Shown here piece after piece: positions 50,661 through 60,925 of a stretch of DNA of 64,000 nt (position 1 is its first letter; each line of letters starts with the position of its first letter). The position numbers and the translations under genes were made by a program. The notes under the pieces are model-generated. The model did no database searches. It was not told where the DNA came from and worked only from the letters and a program-made list of their open reading frames with translations. Source of the stretch: Flavobacterium sp. YO12 (GTDB lineage: Bacteria; Bacteroidota; Bacteroidia; Flavobacteriales; Flavobacteriaceae); NCBI RefSeq assembly GCF_004119495.1, contig NZ_NRQU01000025.1, positions 1 to 64,000 on the forward strand, read 5' to 3'.

Positions 50661-53600
50661 TTAGAAAGTTACATTAAATCCTAAAGTCAACGATCTAGGA
50701 ACTGGCTGTGCGTAAATGTTTCCGAAAGTTTCTGGGTCAAAATAACCTTTGTAGTCTGAGCTGATTACGAACAAGTTTCTGGCTTCAATATTTACTCTAA
50801 TACTTTGAATGTCGATTTTGTCTAGGAACGTTTTTGGGAAAGTATATCCAAAACGAACACTGCTTAATCTCATATAACTCATTTCGCTGACCCATGTGTC
50901 TAAATAATTATAAGTAATAATTGGGTTACCGCCAGAGAACCAATTGTAAGCCATCCAAGAATCTCCTGTACCAGAATCTTTACTTGTAATTCCAGGTAAG
51001 TTTGATGAAGTATTAGTTGGCGACCAAGCGTTTAAAATATCAGTCGTATAGTTTTGCCCTCTATCTACAAGTGTTCCGTTGTATGGAGGAGTTCTTGTAA
51101 CAGTTTGTTTGATGTTAAACGACGCTGCTATGGTAAGATCAAAATTACTTACTTTAAAAGTATTGATTAAACCTCCTGTAAATTTTGGATCTCTATCTCC
51201 TAAATAAGTAAATAAGTCTCTAAACTCTGCGGCACTTAAATCTGATTGCGAGAACATACCTGGAAAAACACCAGCAAGTGGATCATATAAACCAAAGAAA
51301 GTTTGCGCATTTACAGTTTCTCCTTGTTTATTAACAAATAACGGGTAACCGTTTTCGTCAATTCCGTTTGTTTTTAAACCAAATACCGCATTTACAGCAT
51401 GTCCTTCTTGGTTTGGTAAATAACTGTTGTCTCTTATTTCTAAACGATCAACTTTACTTTTGTTATGTGCAAAGTTAAAATTGGTATTCCATTTAAAATT
51501 AGGGCGATCGATGTTTTTTGTCGATAAAGCGATTTCAAAACCTTTGTTGGTTACCTGTGCCCAGTTCATGTTTGTAAATTCAAAACCATTTTCTAATGGC
51601 AATGCTTTTAGACCAATTAAATCAGTACTTTTTCTTCCGTAAATATCTGTTACAAGAGTAATACGGTTGTTAAGCACACCAAGATCAAAACCAAAGTTAG
51701 TATTTTGGGTTTTTTCCCAACGCAATTTGCTATTCGGCGGACTTGTTACCACAATTGTAGGTTCTGATTGCCCCGGAAGGATAATAGCTGTTTTATTATC
51801 TCCAACTACATATGGTGAAGTGTTTTTATCAATATTTCCTTGTAAACCGTAAGAAGCACGAAGTCTTAAGTTAGAAATTACTTTACTGTCTTTTAAGAAA
51901 TTTTCCTGAGAAACTAACCAAGATCCAGATGCTGACCAAAGTGGCAAGTACTTGTATTTAGGATCTACACCAAATAAATCTGAACCATCATAACGAACAC
52001 TTCCGTAGAAACTGTATTTTCTTTTGTAAGTATAAGATGCTGTTGCAAAGAATGAAACAAAAGCATTTTCGTTTTGTGTTTTTACATATGTTTTGTAAAA
52101 TGCCTCTTTGGCAAAAGTTGAATTTGGGAAAATAATTTGTTGTGTAGTCAAGGTATTTTCATCAAAACCAAAACCTTTAGTTGCTATAGAAGTCGTTTTG
52201 TTTCTTCTTAATTCATTACCAGCCATTACTTCAATTTCGTGATTCTCTCCTAAAGTTTTAGAATAATTCACCATTGTTTTTAAGTTGTACTGAAAAAAGT
52301 CTGTATTTGTGTTTTGAATAATTCCACCATCAGGTAAGAAGTATTTTTGCGTATTATCAGCAAAATAACTTGATCTTTCTCTTTGTCTTCTAGTGTAAAA
52401 AGTTTCTTGACCAGCGTATTTTTCGCTAGAAGAATTATCAAGTTGTAAACCTAACTGGCTTGTTACTCTTAAATCTTTTGTGATTTTATATTCAGCATCA
52501 AACAATGCTTTTATAGCTCTCGTTTTTAAATCGTATGAAGTATTGTTTCTCTCTTCTAAGAAATTAAATGGAAGTTTAATATCAGAATAAGAAGCAATAT
52601 CGGGGTCATATTTATAGCTTCCGTCTGCATTGTACGGAGTTAAATAAGGATTTACGTTTCTTGAATAATTTGCTGGATTTGTAAATCCATCAAGATCTGT
52701 TAAGTATGATGTCGTTTTATTTTCGGCACCAAAAATTCCAATACCAACTTTAAATTTATCAGTAATCTCGTAATTGTTTTTCAATGTTAAGTTGTAACGC
52801 TTGAAACCTGTACCAACAGTAGCTCCGTTTTCGTCATAATATCCTAAAGAGAAATAGTAATCTGATTTTTCGCCACCGCCAGATAAACTTAAACCATGCT
52901 GCGTATTAATTGCATCTTGATACAATAAGTTACCCCAATTTGTATTTTGATTTCTTAAGTTGTTGATTGATTGCTGTGTTCCTGCGCTTAAAGAAGAGAA
53001 ACCACCGGTTCTGAAGGCATCTAATTCATTCGCTCCGTTTAAGATACGAGCAACTTCACCACCGGTGTCTCTATATGTCAAATCTGCGCGACTTGCCATG
53101 TTAAGTTCTAAATCTACTTTTTGATTTGAATTTAATAAGTTCAATTTGTCAAAATCAGGTCTGCGTGTAATAAAGGTGTTCGTGTTGAAGTTTACAACCA
53201 TTTTACCTCTGCGTCCTTTTTTTGTAGTTACCACAATTACACCATTTGCGGCACGAGCACCATAAATTGCAGTTGCGGCAGCGTCTTTTAATATTGTAAT
53301 ATCTTTAATATCGTCTGGATTTAAACCAGCGATAGAGTAATTTGCAAGTTGATCGATATTTTCCTTGTCATAGTTTTTAGGAACATCATTATTTTCTAAT
53401 GGTAATCCGTCAAGTACCCATAAAGGATCTTGCGTACCATTAAGAGATGCTGTACCTCTAATTCTAATTTTGGCTGGCGCTCCCGGCGCTCCAGATGGAG
53501 TTGTAACGGCAACACCCGCAACTTGTCCCATTAATAATTGATCGACACCAGAAACTCCAGATTGCTGAATGGAAGCCATATCAACTTTAGTAATAGCCGA

Positions 53601-53999
53601 AGTCAGTTTTCTTTTTTCGATTTTTTGGTATCCTGTCAAAACCACTTCTTGAAGCTGGGCAACATCAGATTTTAAACGGATTGTATATTCTTTTTGAGAA
53701 GTTATTTCAAGAGTATAAGGTTTATATCCCATAAAAGTAACTCTCAATGAAGTAACATTTTTGCTGATTTTTAATTGAAATTTACCATCAAAATCAGTTG
53801 TAGTTCCAATTGCTTCACTGTGTATAACTCCTGCTAGAGAAGTTTTGTTCGAGATAGAATTGTTCTCTACAAAAACTGATGCGCCAGGTATTGGCGACTG
53901 GTCAGCTTCATCAAGAATGATTCCTGTAATGGTTCTATTATCCTGTGAGTATCCTGCGACAGCTAGGAACAGCAGTAAGATATTTAGAAAATTTTTCAT
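50661..53999 (-). CDS. SusC/RagA-type TonB-dependent outer-membrane transporter
   Basis: Signal peptide (MKNFLNILLLFLAVAGYSQ), carboxypeptidase-regulatory-like domain (about 20-115) with an extra segment of about 20 residues (NNSISNKTSLAGVIHSEAIG) before TTTDFDGKF, TonB-dependent plug (about 125-260: LQEVVLTGYQ, GVSGVDQLLMGQVAGV, ATAIYGARAANGVIVVTTKKG) and a barrel to the final aromatic residue (SLTLGFNVTF). 1112 residues is the usual SusC length. It forms the transporter with the SusD protein that follows. The gene starts only 17 bases after the zinc metalloprotease stop, so all three are one operon. Confidence 0.95.
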   Translation of the reverse strand: MKNFLNILLLFLAVAGYSQDNRTITGIILDEADQSPIPGASVFVENNSISNKTSLAGVIHSEAIGTTTDFDGKFQLKISKNVTSLRVTFMGYKPYTLEITSQKEYTIRLKSDVAQLQEVVLTGYQKIEKRKLTSAITKVDMASIQQSGVSGVDQLLMGQVAGVAVTTPSGAPGAPAKIRIRGTASLNGTQDPLWVLDGLPLENNDVPKNYDKENIDQLANYSIAGLNPDDIKDITILKDAAATAIYGARAANGVIVVTTKKGRRGKMVVNFNTNTFITRRPDFDKLNLLNSNQKVDLELNMASRADLTYRDTGGEVARILNGANELDAFRTGGFSSLSAGTQQSINNLRNQNTNWGNLLYQDAINTQHGLSLSGGGEKSDYYFSLGYYDENGATVGTGFKRYNLTLKNNYEITDKFKVGIGIFGAENKTTSYLTDLDGFTNPANYSRNVNPYLTPYNADGSYKYDPDIASYSDIKLPFNFLEERNNTSYDLKTRAIKALFDAEYKITKDLRVTSQLGLQLDNSSSEKYAGQETFYTRRQRERSSYFADNTQKYFLPDGGIIQNTNTDFFQYNLKTMVNYSKTLGENHEIEVMAGNELRRNKTTSIATKGFGFDENTLTTQQIIFPNSTFAKEAFYKTYVKTQNENAFVSFFATASYTYKRKYSFYGSVRYDGSDLFGVDPKYKYLPLWSASGSWLVSQENFLKDSKVISNLRLRASYGLQGNIDKNTSPYVVGDNKTAIILPGQSEPTIVVTSPPNSKLRWEKTQNTNFGFDLGVLNNRITLVTDIYGRKSTDLIGLKALPLENGFEFTNMNWAQVTNKGFEIALSTKNIDRPNFKWNTNFNFAHNKSKVDRLEIRDNSYLPNQEGHAVNAVFGLKTNGIDENGYPLFVNKQGETVNAQTFFGLYDPLAGVFPGMFSQSDLSAAEFRDLFTYLGDRDPKFTGGLINTFKVSNFDLTIAASFNIKQTVTRTPPYNGTLVDRGQNYTTDILNAWSPTNTSSNLPGITSKDSGTGDSWMAYNWFSGGNPIITYNYLDTWVSEMSYMRLSSVRFGYTFPKTFLDKIDIQSIRVNIEARNLFVISSDYKGYFDPETFGNIYAQPVPRSLTLGFNVTF

Positions 54000-54015
54000 G
54001 TTTTTGTATTGTATA

Positions 54016-56610
54016 TTAATTGATTGTGTTGTTTAGCGCTTTTTCGATTCTTTGAATTAAATCGGTATAATGATTTTGAGTCGATTGATCTCCAGTATTC
54101 TTTTTCAGTTTTAGTAATTTCAAAACTGTATTCAATTCTCCTTTTTTATCAGAGGTAACTTCTGTAACTCTTTTTAAAGAAGTCTGATTGATATTTCGAA
54201 CCATTTTAGAATCTTCTAAATAGTTGCATAAATGCGGCATATTTAGTGTTTCCTGAATGTCGATTATTTTTTTACCATCTGTTTTTTCAAATATTTTATT
54301 TGTAGAAACAATCAAAACATCCACATAATTCTTTTGCGTCATACGCTCTAGAATTGTCAGCGATTTACCTTGTAATGTTCCTGCAAATACACTTTGATGC
54401 ATTTTTTTAAATAAATCATTTACGGTAAATACCTTCTCAGTGGTTTTGTTACGTTGGTACAATTCGTTTTCTGTTATTCGAAGTAAACGATCATCACTAA
54501 ACAAATCGTATAAAATACCGTACTGCAATTCTCTTGATAAAGTATAAGGCGTGTATTCGTAAGGTCCTACAGGAGAATCTTTAAGGGGATTTGTTTTGTC
54601 TAAAATATCGTTAAAGAATAGCCATTGTGGAATTGTAAGTACATTTTTGATTAAATAATCGGCTGCTCTTTTTTGCATTACTGCCGAAACTGGAATGTAG
54701 CTTTGTTTGTTATCTCCGTGAACAGTTTCATTTAAATAAACTCCGCCAATATTGTTCAATACATGACGATTGTACAATTGCCATTGACCAATAGTTCCAA
54801 TATAAAGTTTACCGGTTTCATAATACGTGCGGTCTTTATCGTAAGTCCAGTTTAAGATATTATCTACAACACGTTTTAGATTTTTTAAACCATATTCGCT
54901 CGCTTTTACAGCGTCATTTCCTAAATCTTCAGATTGTGAACGCGGATCGATTATATTTTCTTGCTGTTCGCCATAAAAGTAAATCGGATCATTTTGATGT
55001 TTGGCAATTAATTCGTTTAATTTTAGAGTTTCATTTTCATTCACATTATACCATCTGTAACCCCATTCGATAGCATATTTATCATATTCACCAATTTTTG
55101 GCGTAATTACAGTAACATTATCTTCTGGCTGTGCCACATAATTATATCGAGCATAATCCATAATAGATGGTGCAGTACCGCCCATTTTTGCAGTAAAATC
55201 TTTAGAACGCAAAGATTCAACATCATAAGCAAAAGAAGATCCCATATTATGTTTAAGTCCAAAAGTATGACCAACTTCATGTGATGATACAAATCGAATA
55301 GCTTCTCCCATAAGTTCATCGCTAAATTTGTTTCCTCTGGCTTTTGGGTCAATTGGACCAGTTTGTATACGCATCCAGCTTTGTAAAGAAGTCATTACAT
55401 TATGCCACCAAATAATATCAGCTTCTAGAATTTCACCGCTTCTTGGGTCAACAACAGATGGTCCCATTGCGTTTGATTTTGGCGATGCTGCATATGTAAT
55501 TACAGAATAACGTACATCATCTACATCAAAATCTAAATCCTTTTCAGTTGGTTCTTTAGCAATAATGGCATTTTTAAATCCAGCTTTTTCAAAAGCAATC
55601 TGCCAATCGTGAACACCGTCAATAATATAGTTTCTCCATTGTTTTGGAGTCGAAGGATCGATATAATAAACAATTTGTTTTTTAGGTTCAACCAGTTCAC
55701 CTTTTAAATAGCGTTCTTCATCTTCTTTTTTTGGTTCTAAACGCCAGCGTGTAATAAGCTCTTTTTCGAGCATTGCCTGCTGCGCGTCAGCAAAGTACCA
55801 ATGTTTTTCAGTGAAATAACCAATTCGTCTATCAGAAAAACGTGGTTTCATAGGTGTTTTATCCAACAAAACAATATTGCTTGTTACACCAAGAGTCACA
55901 GACAAAGCGGGCCCGCCTTCGCTTACAGAAGTTGTTAACTGTGATTTTACAACAATGTTTTTAGGAAATGATTTTAAACTTTCAATATAAGATAAGTCAG
56001 ATTTTACAGAACCTCCAAAACCAATGTTGCTCAAAACATCATTGAAGCTTTTTTGCTTACCGTCAAAAATCTTGTTTACCTTAATTACAACCGCAGTCGA
56101 ATCGTTATTTTTAGTTTCAATATCAAAAACTTCAATAATTGATTCAGAGAAATTGTCGATTACTGATGCTGTAATAGCGTCTTCTTTAGGAGAAGAAACT
56201 TTTGGGACATATGATTTTACCCAAACCTTCTTTGCAATTGTATCTTTATAAAAGGTAATTATTTTGTTTTCATAATTCATCCCTTTGTTTAATCCAGCTT
56301 CATTAACTTGAAATGGAACTTGAGATAATTTGTTTACAACTAGAAATTCTCTTTTAAATAAACTATCCTGAATTTCAAAATAAACATCGGTTTTAACCTG
56401 AATAATATTAAACAGACCTTTTTTAAGGGTTCCTTTTTTGATAAGGTCACCGTATTTCTTTGCCTTTTTTGAATCAGTAGAATCTTTTGCAATTTCGGTA
56501 TCCGTTTCTTTTTTCTTTTTCTTCTGAGCAAGAACAGTAACGGGAACAAATAAAAGTAGAACTAGTAAGCAGAATAATTTTAAATTATGCAGGAATGCCT
56601 TTTCCTTCAT
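54016..56610 (-). CDS. Secreted zinc metalloprotease (metzincin type, DUF5117/DUF4953)
   Basis: Signal peptide ending VTVLAQ, then a Lys-rich segment. An N-terminal DUF5117-like beta region (about 50-330) is followed by the peptidase domain: HEVGHTFGLKH gives His444, Glu445, His448 and His454, the extended HExxHxxGxxH zinc site of metzincins, with SIMDYARYNYVAQ as the Met-turn region. The C-terminal half (about 500-864) is helical and unrecognised. 864 residues fits the family. It lies 17 bases upstream of susC in the same operon, so it may cut extracellular protein into pieces that the transporter takes up (inference). Confidence 0.92.
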   Translation of the reverse strand: MKEKAFLHNLKLFCLLVLLLFVPVTVLAQKKKKKETDTEIAKDSTDSKKAKKYGDLIKKGTLKKGLFNIIQVKTDVYFEIQDSLFKREFLVVNKLSQVPFQVNEAGLNKGMNYENKIITFYKDTIAKKVWVKSYVPKVSSPKEDAITASVIDNFSESIIEVFDIETKNNDSTAVVIKVNKIFDGKQKSFNDVLSNIGFGGSVKSDLSYIESLKSFPKNIVVKSQLTTSVSEGGPALSVTLGVTSNIVLLDKTPMKPRFSDRRIGYFTEKHWYFADAQQAMLEKELITRWRLEPKKEDEERYLKGELVEPKKQIVYYIDPSTPKQWRNYIIDGVHDWQIAFEKAGFKNAIIAKEPTEKDLDFDVDDVRYSVITYAASPKSNAMGPSVVDPRSGEILEADIIWWHNVMTSLQSWMRIQTGPIDPKARGNKFSDELMGEAIRFVSSHEVGHTFGLKHNMGSSFAYDVESLRSKDFTAKMGGTAPSIMDYARYNYVAQPEDNVTVITPKIGEYDKYAIEWGYRWYNVNENETLKLNELIAKHQNDPIYFYGEQQENIIDPRSQSEDLGNDAVKASEYGLKNLKRVVDNILNWTYDKDRTYYETGKLYIGTIGQWQLYNRHVLNNIGGVYLNETVHGDNKQSYIPVSAVMQKRAADYLIKNVLTIPQWLFFNDILDKTNPLKDSPVGPYEYTPYTLSRELQYGILYDLFSDDRLLRITENELYQRNKTTEKVFTVNDLFKKMHQSVFAGTLQGKSLTILERMTQKNYVDVLIVSTNKIFEKTDGKKIIDIQETLNMPHLCNYLEDSKMVRNINQTSLKRVTEVTSDKKGELNTVLKLLKLKKNTGDQSTQNHYTDLIQRIEKALNNTIN

Positions 56611-56696
56611 TTTGATGTTAAGTTTAAGTTAATTTTCCGCCGAAGCTATTTGATTTTAGCTCGAAAAAAAAACAAAAGGGAGTGAGTGGCTTTATT

Positions 56697-58262
56697 TTAG
56701 GAGTGAATGTGTATTAATGGCAGGATACAAACAAAATTGCCCTCTTTTTCTGAGGTTTCAAAATTGGTTTTCGAGTAAAATTGATAAATACTGTTCAGAT
56801 AATTTAGTCCAAACTTGGTTCCGGGCTCGCTGTCGGCCTTTTTTTGGAGATTGTTCGTAATAATAACTTGATCTTTCCGAATCAGAATTTGAGTTTTTAA
56901 AGGTGTTTCCTGCGTCGCTTTATTATGCTTAATCGCATTTTCAATCACAACTTGAAGAGCCAGATACGGAATAAATTTTTCTAAGGCTTCTTGGTCTTCG
57001 ATTTGAATCGAAAAGAACAATTCTTCCTTAAAACGGGTTTGCTGTAAAAAGATATATTTTTCAATAAACAATAATTCCTGCTTTAGCGGAACAATGTTTT
57101 TTTCTGGCGGATCTATTAAATAACGATAAATACGTGATAAGTTCAGTGTAAACTTTTGTGCAGTTTTTACATCGCTACTAATTAACATATACAGTGAATT
57201 GAGCGAATTGAATAAAAAATGAGGATTTATCTGTTCCTTTAATTGTTGCAGCTGAATAAGCGCTTTTTCTTTTATAATTTTTTCATTCTCGACAAGCAGT
57301 TTGTTCTTTTCATTTTCGACAATTTCTTTTTCCTTATAAGCACGTCTGTTTGCATAAGAGAAGATGTAGAAAATCAATAAAAGCATTACAGTTGTAATCG
57401 AATAAATCCAAGTCGAGTATTTTTTGATTAGGGATACATTTTCGACTTCAAAAATTTTAGGAGAATTAACAGATACAAACCATCGAGAACCTTTAATATC
57501 TAATTTTTTTGTAAATCGGATTACATCAAGTTTTAAAAACTCGGACATTGTAATTCTTTTTACGAAATCTTTTTTCTTGCTGAAAATAGTATCTGAAGGT
57601 TTAACAGAAGAAACATCAAATATATTTTTTCCAACAAATTTTAAGTCTGGGTGAAAAATACAGGCGCCAGTTTTATCAAATACAAAAGCATAATTAGAAA
57701 CCGTTTTGTCGATAGTAGACAAGTAGGCGTGGAGGTTCTTTAAATTAATGTCATACCCATAACGAACAACGATGTTTTTTGAAGTTAGTTTGAAATAAAT
57801 TCTCCAAAGCCATTGTTTATTTTGAAATATAACTGTGCTTACATGATTTGCATCTTTGTTTTTAAGAATAAAATCTGCAGCTTCCTTCTCCCTTTCGTCA
57901 GAAGGAAAAGTAATTCCAAATTGAATTTTGTCGTCATTAATTTGAAACCAGTTGTTCGTAATCATTGCATTTGTGGCTTGCAATGAAGACAAAACTTTTA
58001 AGTTTGTCGATAAATTACTAGAATTACTTATGTTTAGAATATGTTTTATTTGGTTTTCCTGTTCTAGAAATTTTGAAAATTCCTGCGACATGAATTCCTG
58101 CTTTTTATAAAAGCTGCGCTGTGCCATATCTTCACTTGCTTGTTCTGTAAGATCTGTAATCAATTTACTAAGTACGTAAACAGAAGTAACGGTAATTAGT
58201 ATAGAGATAATTACATAAATTAAAAAGGCACGACGGGAAGTGGTATTGTATTTAAATTTCAA
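56697..58262 (-). CDS. LytS-type sensor histidine kinase
   Basis: One membrane segment near residues 12-34, a large outside sensor region (about 35-285: QINDDKIQFGITFPSDERE, DKTGACIFHPDLKFVGKNIFD, a Cache-like pattern), a second membrane segment (about 283-303), then the His_kinase domain with His348 in QINPHFLFNSLNS and a HATPase with VVIENAIKHN and KFGLNYLNSIYQFY. The sensor faces the periplasm. It is the likely partner of the LytTR regulator at 48438, which lies after the metalloprotease and SusC/SusD genes. Gap to the metalloprotease gene is 86 bases. Confidence 0.92.
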   Translation of the reverse strand: MKFKYNTTSRRAFLIYVIISILITVTSVYVLSKLITDLTEQASEDMAQRSFYKKQEFMSQEFSKFLEQENQIKHILNISNSSNLSTNLKVLSSLQATNAMITNNWFQINDDKIQFGITFPSDEREKEAADFILKNKDANHVSTVIFQNKQWLWRIYFKLTSKNIVVRYGYDINLKNLHAYLSTIDKTVSNYAFVFDKTGACIFHPDLKFVGKNIFDVSSVKPSDTIFSKKKDFVKRITMSEFLKLDVIRFTKKLDIKGSRWFVSVNSPKIFEVENVSLIKKYSTWIYSITTVMLLLIFYIFSYANRRAYKEKEIVENEKNKLLVENEKIIKEKALIQLQQLKEQINPHFLFNSLNSLYMLISSDVKTAQKFTLNLSRIYRYLIDPPEKNIVPLKQELLFIEKYIFLQQTRFKEELFFSIQIEDQEALEKFIPYLALQVVIENAIKHNKATQETPLKTQILIRKDQVIITNNLQKKADSEPGTKFGLNYLNSIYQFYSKTNFETSEKEGNFVCILPLIHIHS

Positions 58263-58285
58263 AAAAGTATTGTATTGTTTAAAAC

Positions 58286-60040
58286 CTAATTTGCAACTGC
58301 AAATTGTGAGTCATATAAGTTTTTATAATAGCCATCGGTTTTAGTGAGTAATTCTTGATGTGTTCCTTGTTCTACGATTAATCCTTTATCCATAACGACA
58401 ATTTTATCTGCATTAACAATTGTTGCCAATCGGTGTGCGATAATAATTGAAGTTCTTCCTTTTGTAATCGTTTCTGTAGCGCGCTGAATTAATTCTTCTG
58501 AATAAGTATCGATCGACGAAGTGGCTTCATCTAAAATCAAAATACTTGGGTTGCTTACGTACGAACGCAAAAAAGCAATAAGCTGTCTTTGTCCAGACGA
58601 AAGCATTACACCTCGTTCTTTAACATCAAAATCATAATTATCAGGCAGACTCATAATAAAGTCGTGAACGCCAATTTTTTTTGCAGCCTCTAAAACCTGT
58701 TCACGACTGATTTCTGGATTATGCAGTGTAATATTATTGTAAATCGTATCGGCAAACAAAAAGACATCTTGCAGTACAACCGCGATTTGTTTTCGTAATG
58801 AAGCAAGCGTATAATTTTCGATATTGTGACCATCAATAAAAATGCTGCCGCTGTTAATTTCATAAAAGCGATTCAGTAAATTAATAATAGTCGATTTTCC
58901 TGCACCTGTAGAGCCAACAATAGCAATTGTTTGTCCCGCATTTACAGATAAATCAATTCCTTTAATAACTTCTTCTTCGGGAATATAACTAAAACGAACT
59001 TGTTTAAATTCTATGATTCCTTCAAATACTGGAGCTTCAAGAGTTCCTGTATCCTGAATATGATCTTGTGTGTCTATAACATCAAAAACACGATTGGCAG
59101 CGATCATTCCTAATTGCATCTCATTAAATTTATCAGCAATCTGTCTCAACGGATTAAACAACATTCCGATAAACATCGTATAAGAAAATAAATCTCCAAA
59201 CGTGGTGAAATGATCTCCATTTAAAATTTTAAAACCACCGTAAACTACTACTAATCCTAAAGTAATTGATGAAATAATATCGGCAATAGGAAAAAATATC
59301 GAGTTGTATAAAATGGTCTTAATCCAAGCGACTCTATGCTTGTTGTTGATTTCTTTGAAATTTTCGGCTTCGATTTTTTCACGGTTAAAAAGCTGTACGA
59401 TTTTCATTCCCGTAACACGTTCCTGTACGAATGAGTTCATGTTTGCAATTTGCGTACGCACTTCCTCAAAAGCAACCTGCATTTTACGCTGAAAAATTCT
59501 AGTGATGTAAACAAGAATTGGCATTGCTACAATTACAATCCAAGTTAGTTTCCAGTTCATGTAAAACATAAAAATCAGAACCACCAGCATTTTCATCAAA
59601 TCGCTTATAATCATAAACAAACCTTGGCTGAAAATTCGAGCAATCGATTCAATGTCTGAAACAGATCTAGTCACCAATTGTCCTACTGGAACCAAATCAA
59701 AATATTTCATTCTAAAACTCAAGATGTGTTTGAAAAGTTTCGTGCGAATGTCTTTTACAATATCTTGTCCAAGCCAGTTAGCCCAATACACAAAGTAAAA
59801 CTGAGAGAAAACTTCCATCAGTAAAACCACTCCCATTAAAATAATATATAGCAGTAAACCTTGCTTGTCATGAGTTGCGATATAGCCGTCGACCGTTTGT
59901 TTTAGTAAATAAGGTCGAAGCGCTGCAAAAATCGATAATGAAATTGCAAAAATAATAACGCCGTAGTAGCGCCATTTATAAGGCTTGGTATATTTTAGAA
60001 TTCGTTTGAATAATCCGGTATCAAATGCTTTTGCTTTCAT
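58286..60040 (-). CDS. ABC transporter, fused permease-ATPase (multidrug/lipid exporter type)
   Basis: Six membrane segments in the first 300 residues (including YYGVIIFAISLSIFAALRPYL, DLVPVGQLVTRSVSDIESIAR), then the ATPase: Walker A GSTGAGKSTI, Q-loop with AVVLQDVFLF, signature LSSGQRQLIAF, Walker B ILILDEATSSID and H-loop IIIAHRLATI. 584 residues is the usual half-transporter, so it acts as a homodimer or with a partner. Substrate is unknown. Stop codon is 23 bases from the kinase start, so co-expression with the sensor kinase is possible. Confidence 0.94.
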   Translation of the reverse strand: MKAKAFDTGLFKRILKYTKPYKWRYYGVIIFAISLSIFAALRPYLLKQTVDGYIATHDKQGLLLYIILMGVVLLMEVFSQFYFVYWANWLGQDIVKDIRTKLFKHILSFRMKYFDLVPVGQLVTRSVSDIESIARIFSQGLFMIISDLMKMLVVLIFMFYMNWKLTWIVIVAMPILVYITRIFQRKMQVAFEEVRTQIANMNSFVQERVTGMKIVQLFNREKIEAENFKEINNKHRVAWIKTILYNSIFFPIADIISSITLGLVVVYGGFKILNGDHFTTFGDLFSYTMFIGMLFNPLRQIADKFNEMQLGMIAANRVFDVIDTQDHIQDTGTLEAPVFEGIIEFKQVRFSYIPEEEVIKGIDLSVNAGQTIAIVGSTGAGKSTIINLLNRFYEINSGSIFIDGHNIENYTLASLRKQIAVVLQDVFLFADTIYNNITLHNPEISREQVLEAAKKIGVHDFIMSLPDNYDFDVKERGVMLSSGQRQLIAFLRSYVSNPSILILDEATSSIDTYSEELIQRATETITKGRTSIIIAHRLATIVNADKIVVMDKGLIVEQGTHQELLTKTDGYYKNLYDSQFAVAN

Positions 60041-60053
60041 TTTTTATGCTTTA

Positions 60054-60120
60054 AGCTATAAGCTTTAGGCTGTAGGCACAAAGTTTAGAGCTTAATGCTT
60101 ACAGCTTAAAGCCTATAGCT
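60054..60120. repeat. Inverted-repeat hairpin between truA and the ABC gene
   Basis: AGCTATAAGCTTTAGGCTGT (60054-60074) is complementary to the sequence at 60100-60120 (TACAGCTTAAAGCCTATAGC), with two mismatches. It overlaps the truA stop codon, so it may end truA transcription or act as a processing site. Confidence 0.7.
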
Positions 60121-60853
60121 ATAAATAGTCGTAATAAATTTTGGTTAAATATAAACCATGTGCAGGAACTGAAAAACCTGCTTTTTCTCTGTTTTTACTG
60201 GCAATAATATTTTCAAGATCTGCCAGTGTAATTTTATGTAAACCAATATTGACTAAAGTTCCCACGATTGCGCGAACCATATTCCGTAAAAAACGATTGG
60301 CCGATATTGTAAAAATTAATTTATTGTTTTCAACTTTCCAATACGCCTCAAAAATTGTGCAATCAAAGGTGTTTACATCTGTATGTACTTTCGAGAAACA
60401 TTGAAAATCGGTATGCTGCAGCAAAATTTTCGCCGCCTCATTCATCAAAGCTACATCTAATTTTTGATTAAAGTACCAGCTCAACTCCTGCAAAAATGGA
60501 TTTTTAACAGTGTTTATATGGTATTCATACGTTCTTTTTGTAGCGTCAAATCTGCAATGCGCATCATCATGAACTTTAATCAGATTAAAAATGGCAATGT
60601 CTTTTGGTAAATACGAATTAAGCTTATGAATCAGAGTTTTGCTGTCAATATCAGAATCATAATCAAAATGCGCATACATTTCCTCAGCGTGAACACCAGT
60701 ATCAGTTCGTCCAGCACCCATTAAAATGATGCGCGAATTCAGTAAAACTGAAAGCGCTTTATTTAAAGTTTCCTGAACAGATGAGGCGTTGGGCTGAATT
60801 TGCCAGCCATGATAATGTGTTCCGTTATAAGCAAATTGAATAAAATATCTCAT
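60119..60853 (-). CDS. truA: tRNA pseudouridine(38-40) synthase
   Basis: Converts U38-U40 of tRNA anticodon stems to pseudouridine. Start at 60853 (MRYFIQFAYNGTHYHGWQIQ): the open frame upstream to 60892 holds a stretch with no TruA homology, and a TACCTTTG box lies at 60890-60897. Catalytic Asp51 is in GAGRTDTGVHA, with RTYEYHI and RFLRNMVRAIVGTLVNIG as later conserved blocks. 244 residues is normal. Upstream of the ABC transporter gene with a hairpin between. Confidence 0.95.
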   Translation of the reverse strand: MRYFIQFAYNGTHYHGWQIQPNASSVQETLNKALSVLLNSRIILMGAGRTDTGVHAEEMYAHFDYDSDIDSKTLIHKLNSYLPKDIAIFNLIKVHDDAHCRFDATKRTYEYHINTVKNPFLQELSWYFNQKLDVALMNEAAKILLQHTDFQCFSKVHTDVNTFDCTIFEAYWKVENNKLIFTISANRFLRNMVRAIVGTLVNIGLHKITLADLENIIASKNREKAGFSVPAHGLYLTKIYYDYL

Positions 60854-60889
60854 TTTAAGGTGCAGTCCCGAAGTTTCGTGACTGAGGTG

Positions 60890-60925
60890 CAAAGGTACAA
60901 AGATTTTTTTCTTTATAGGTTCAAA
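60890..60925 (-). promoter_or_regulatory. Candidate promoter of truA inside a repeat arm
   Basis: TACCTTTG (60897-60890, minus strand) matches TANNTTTG; TTTG lies at 60925-60922 at a spacing of 24, just beyond the usual 17-23. The box is the edge of the repeat element at 60915-61100. Confidence 0.45.
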
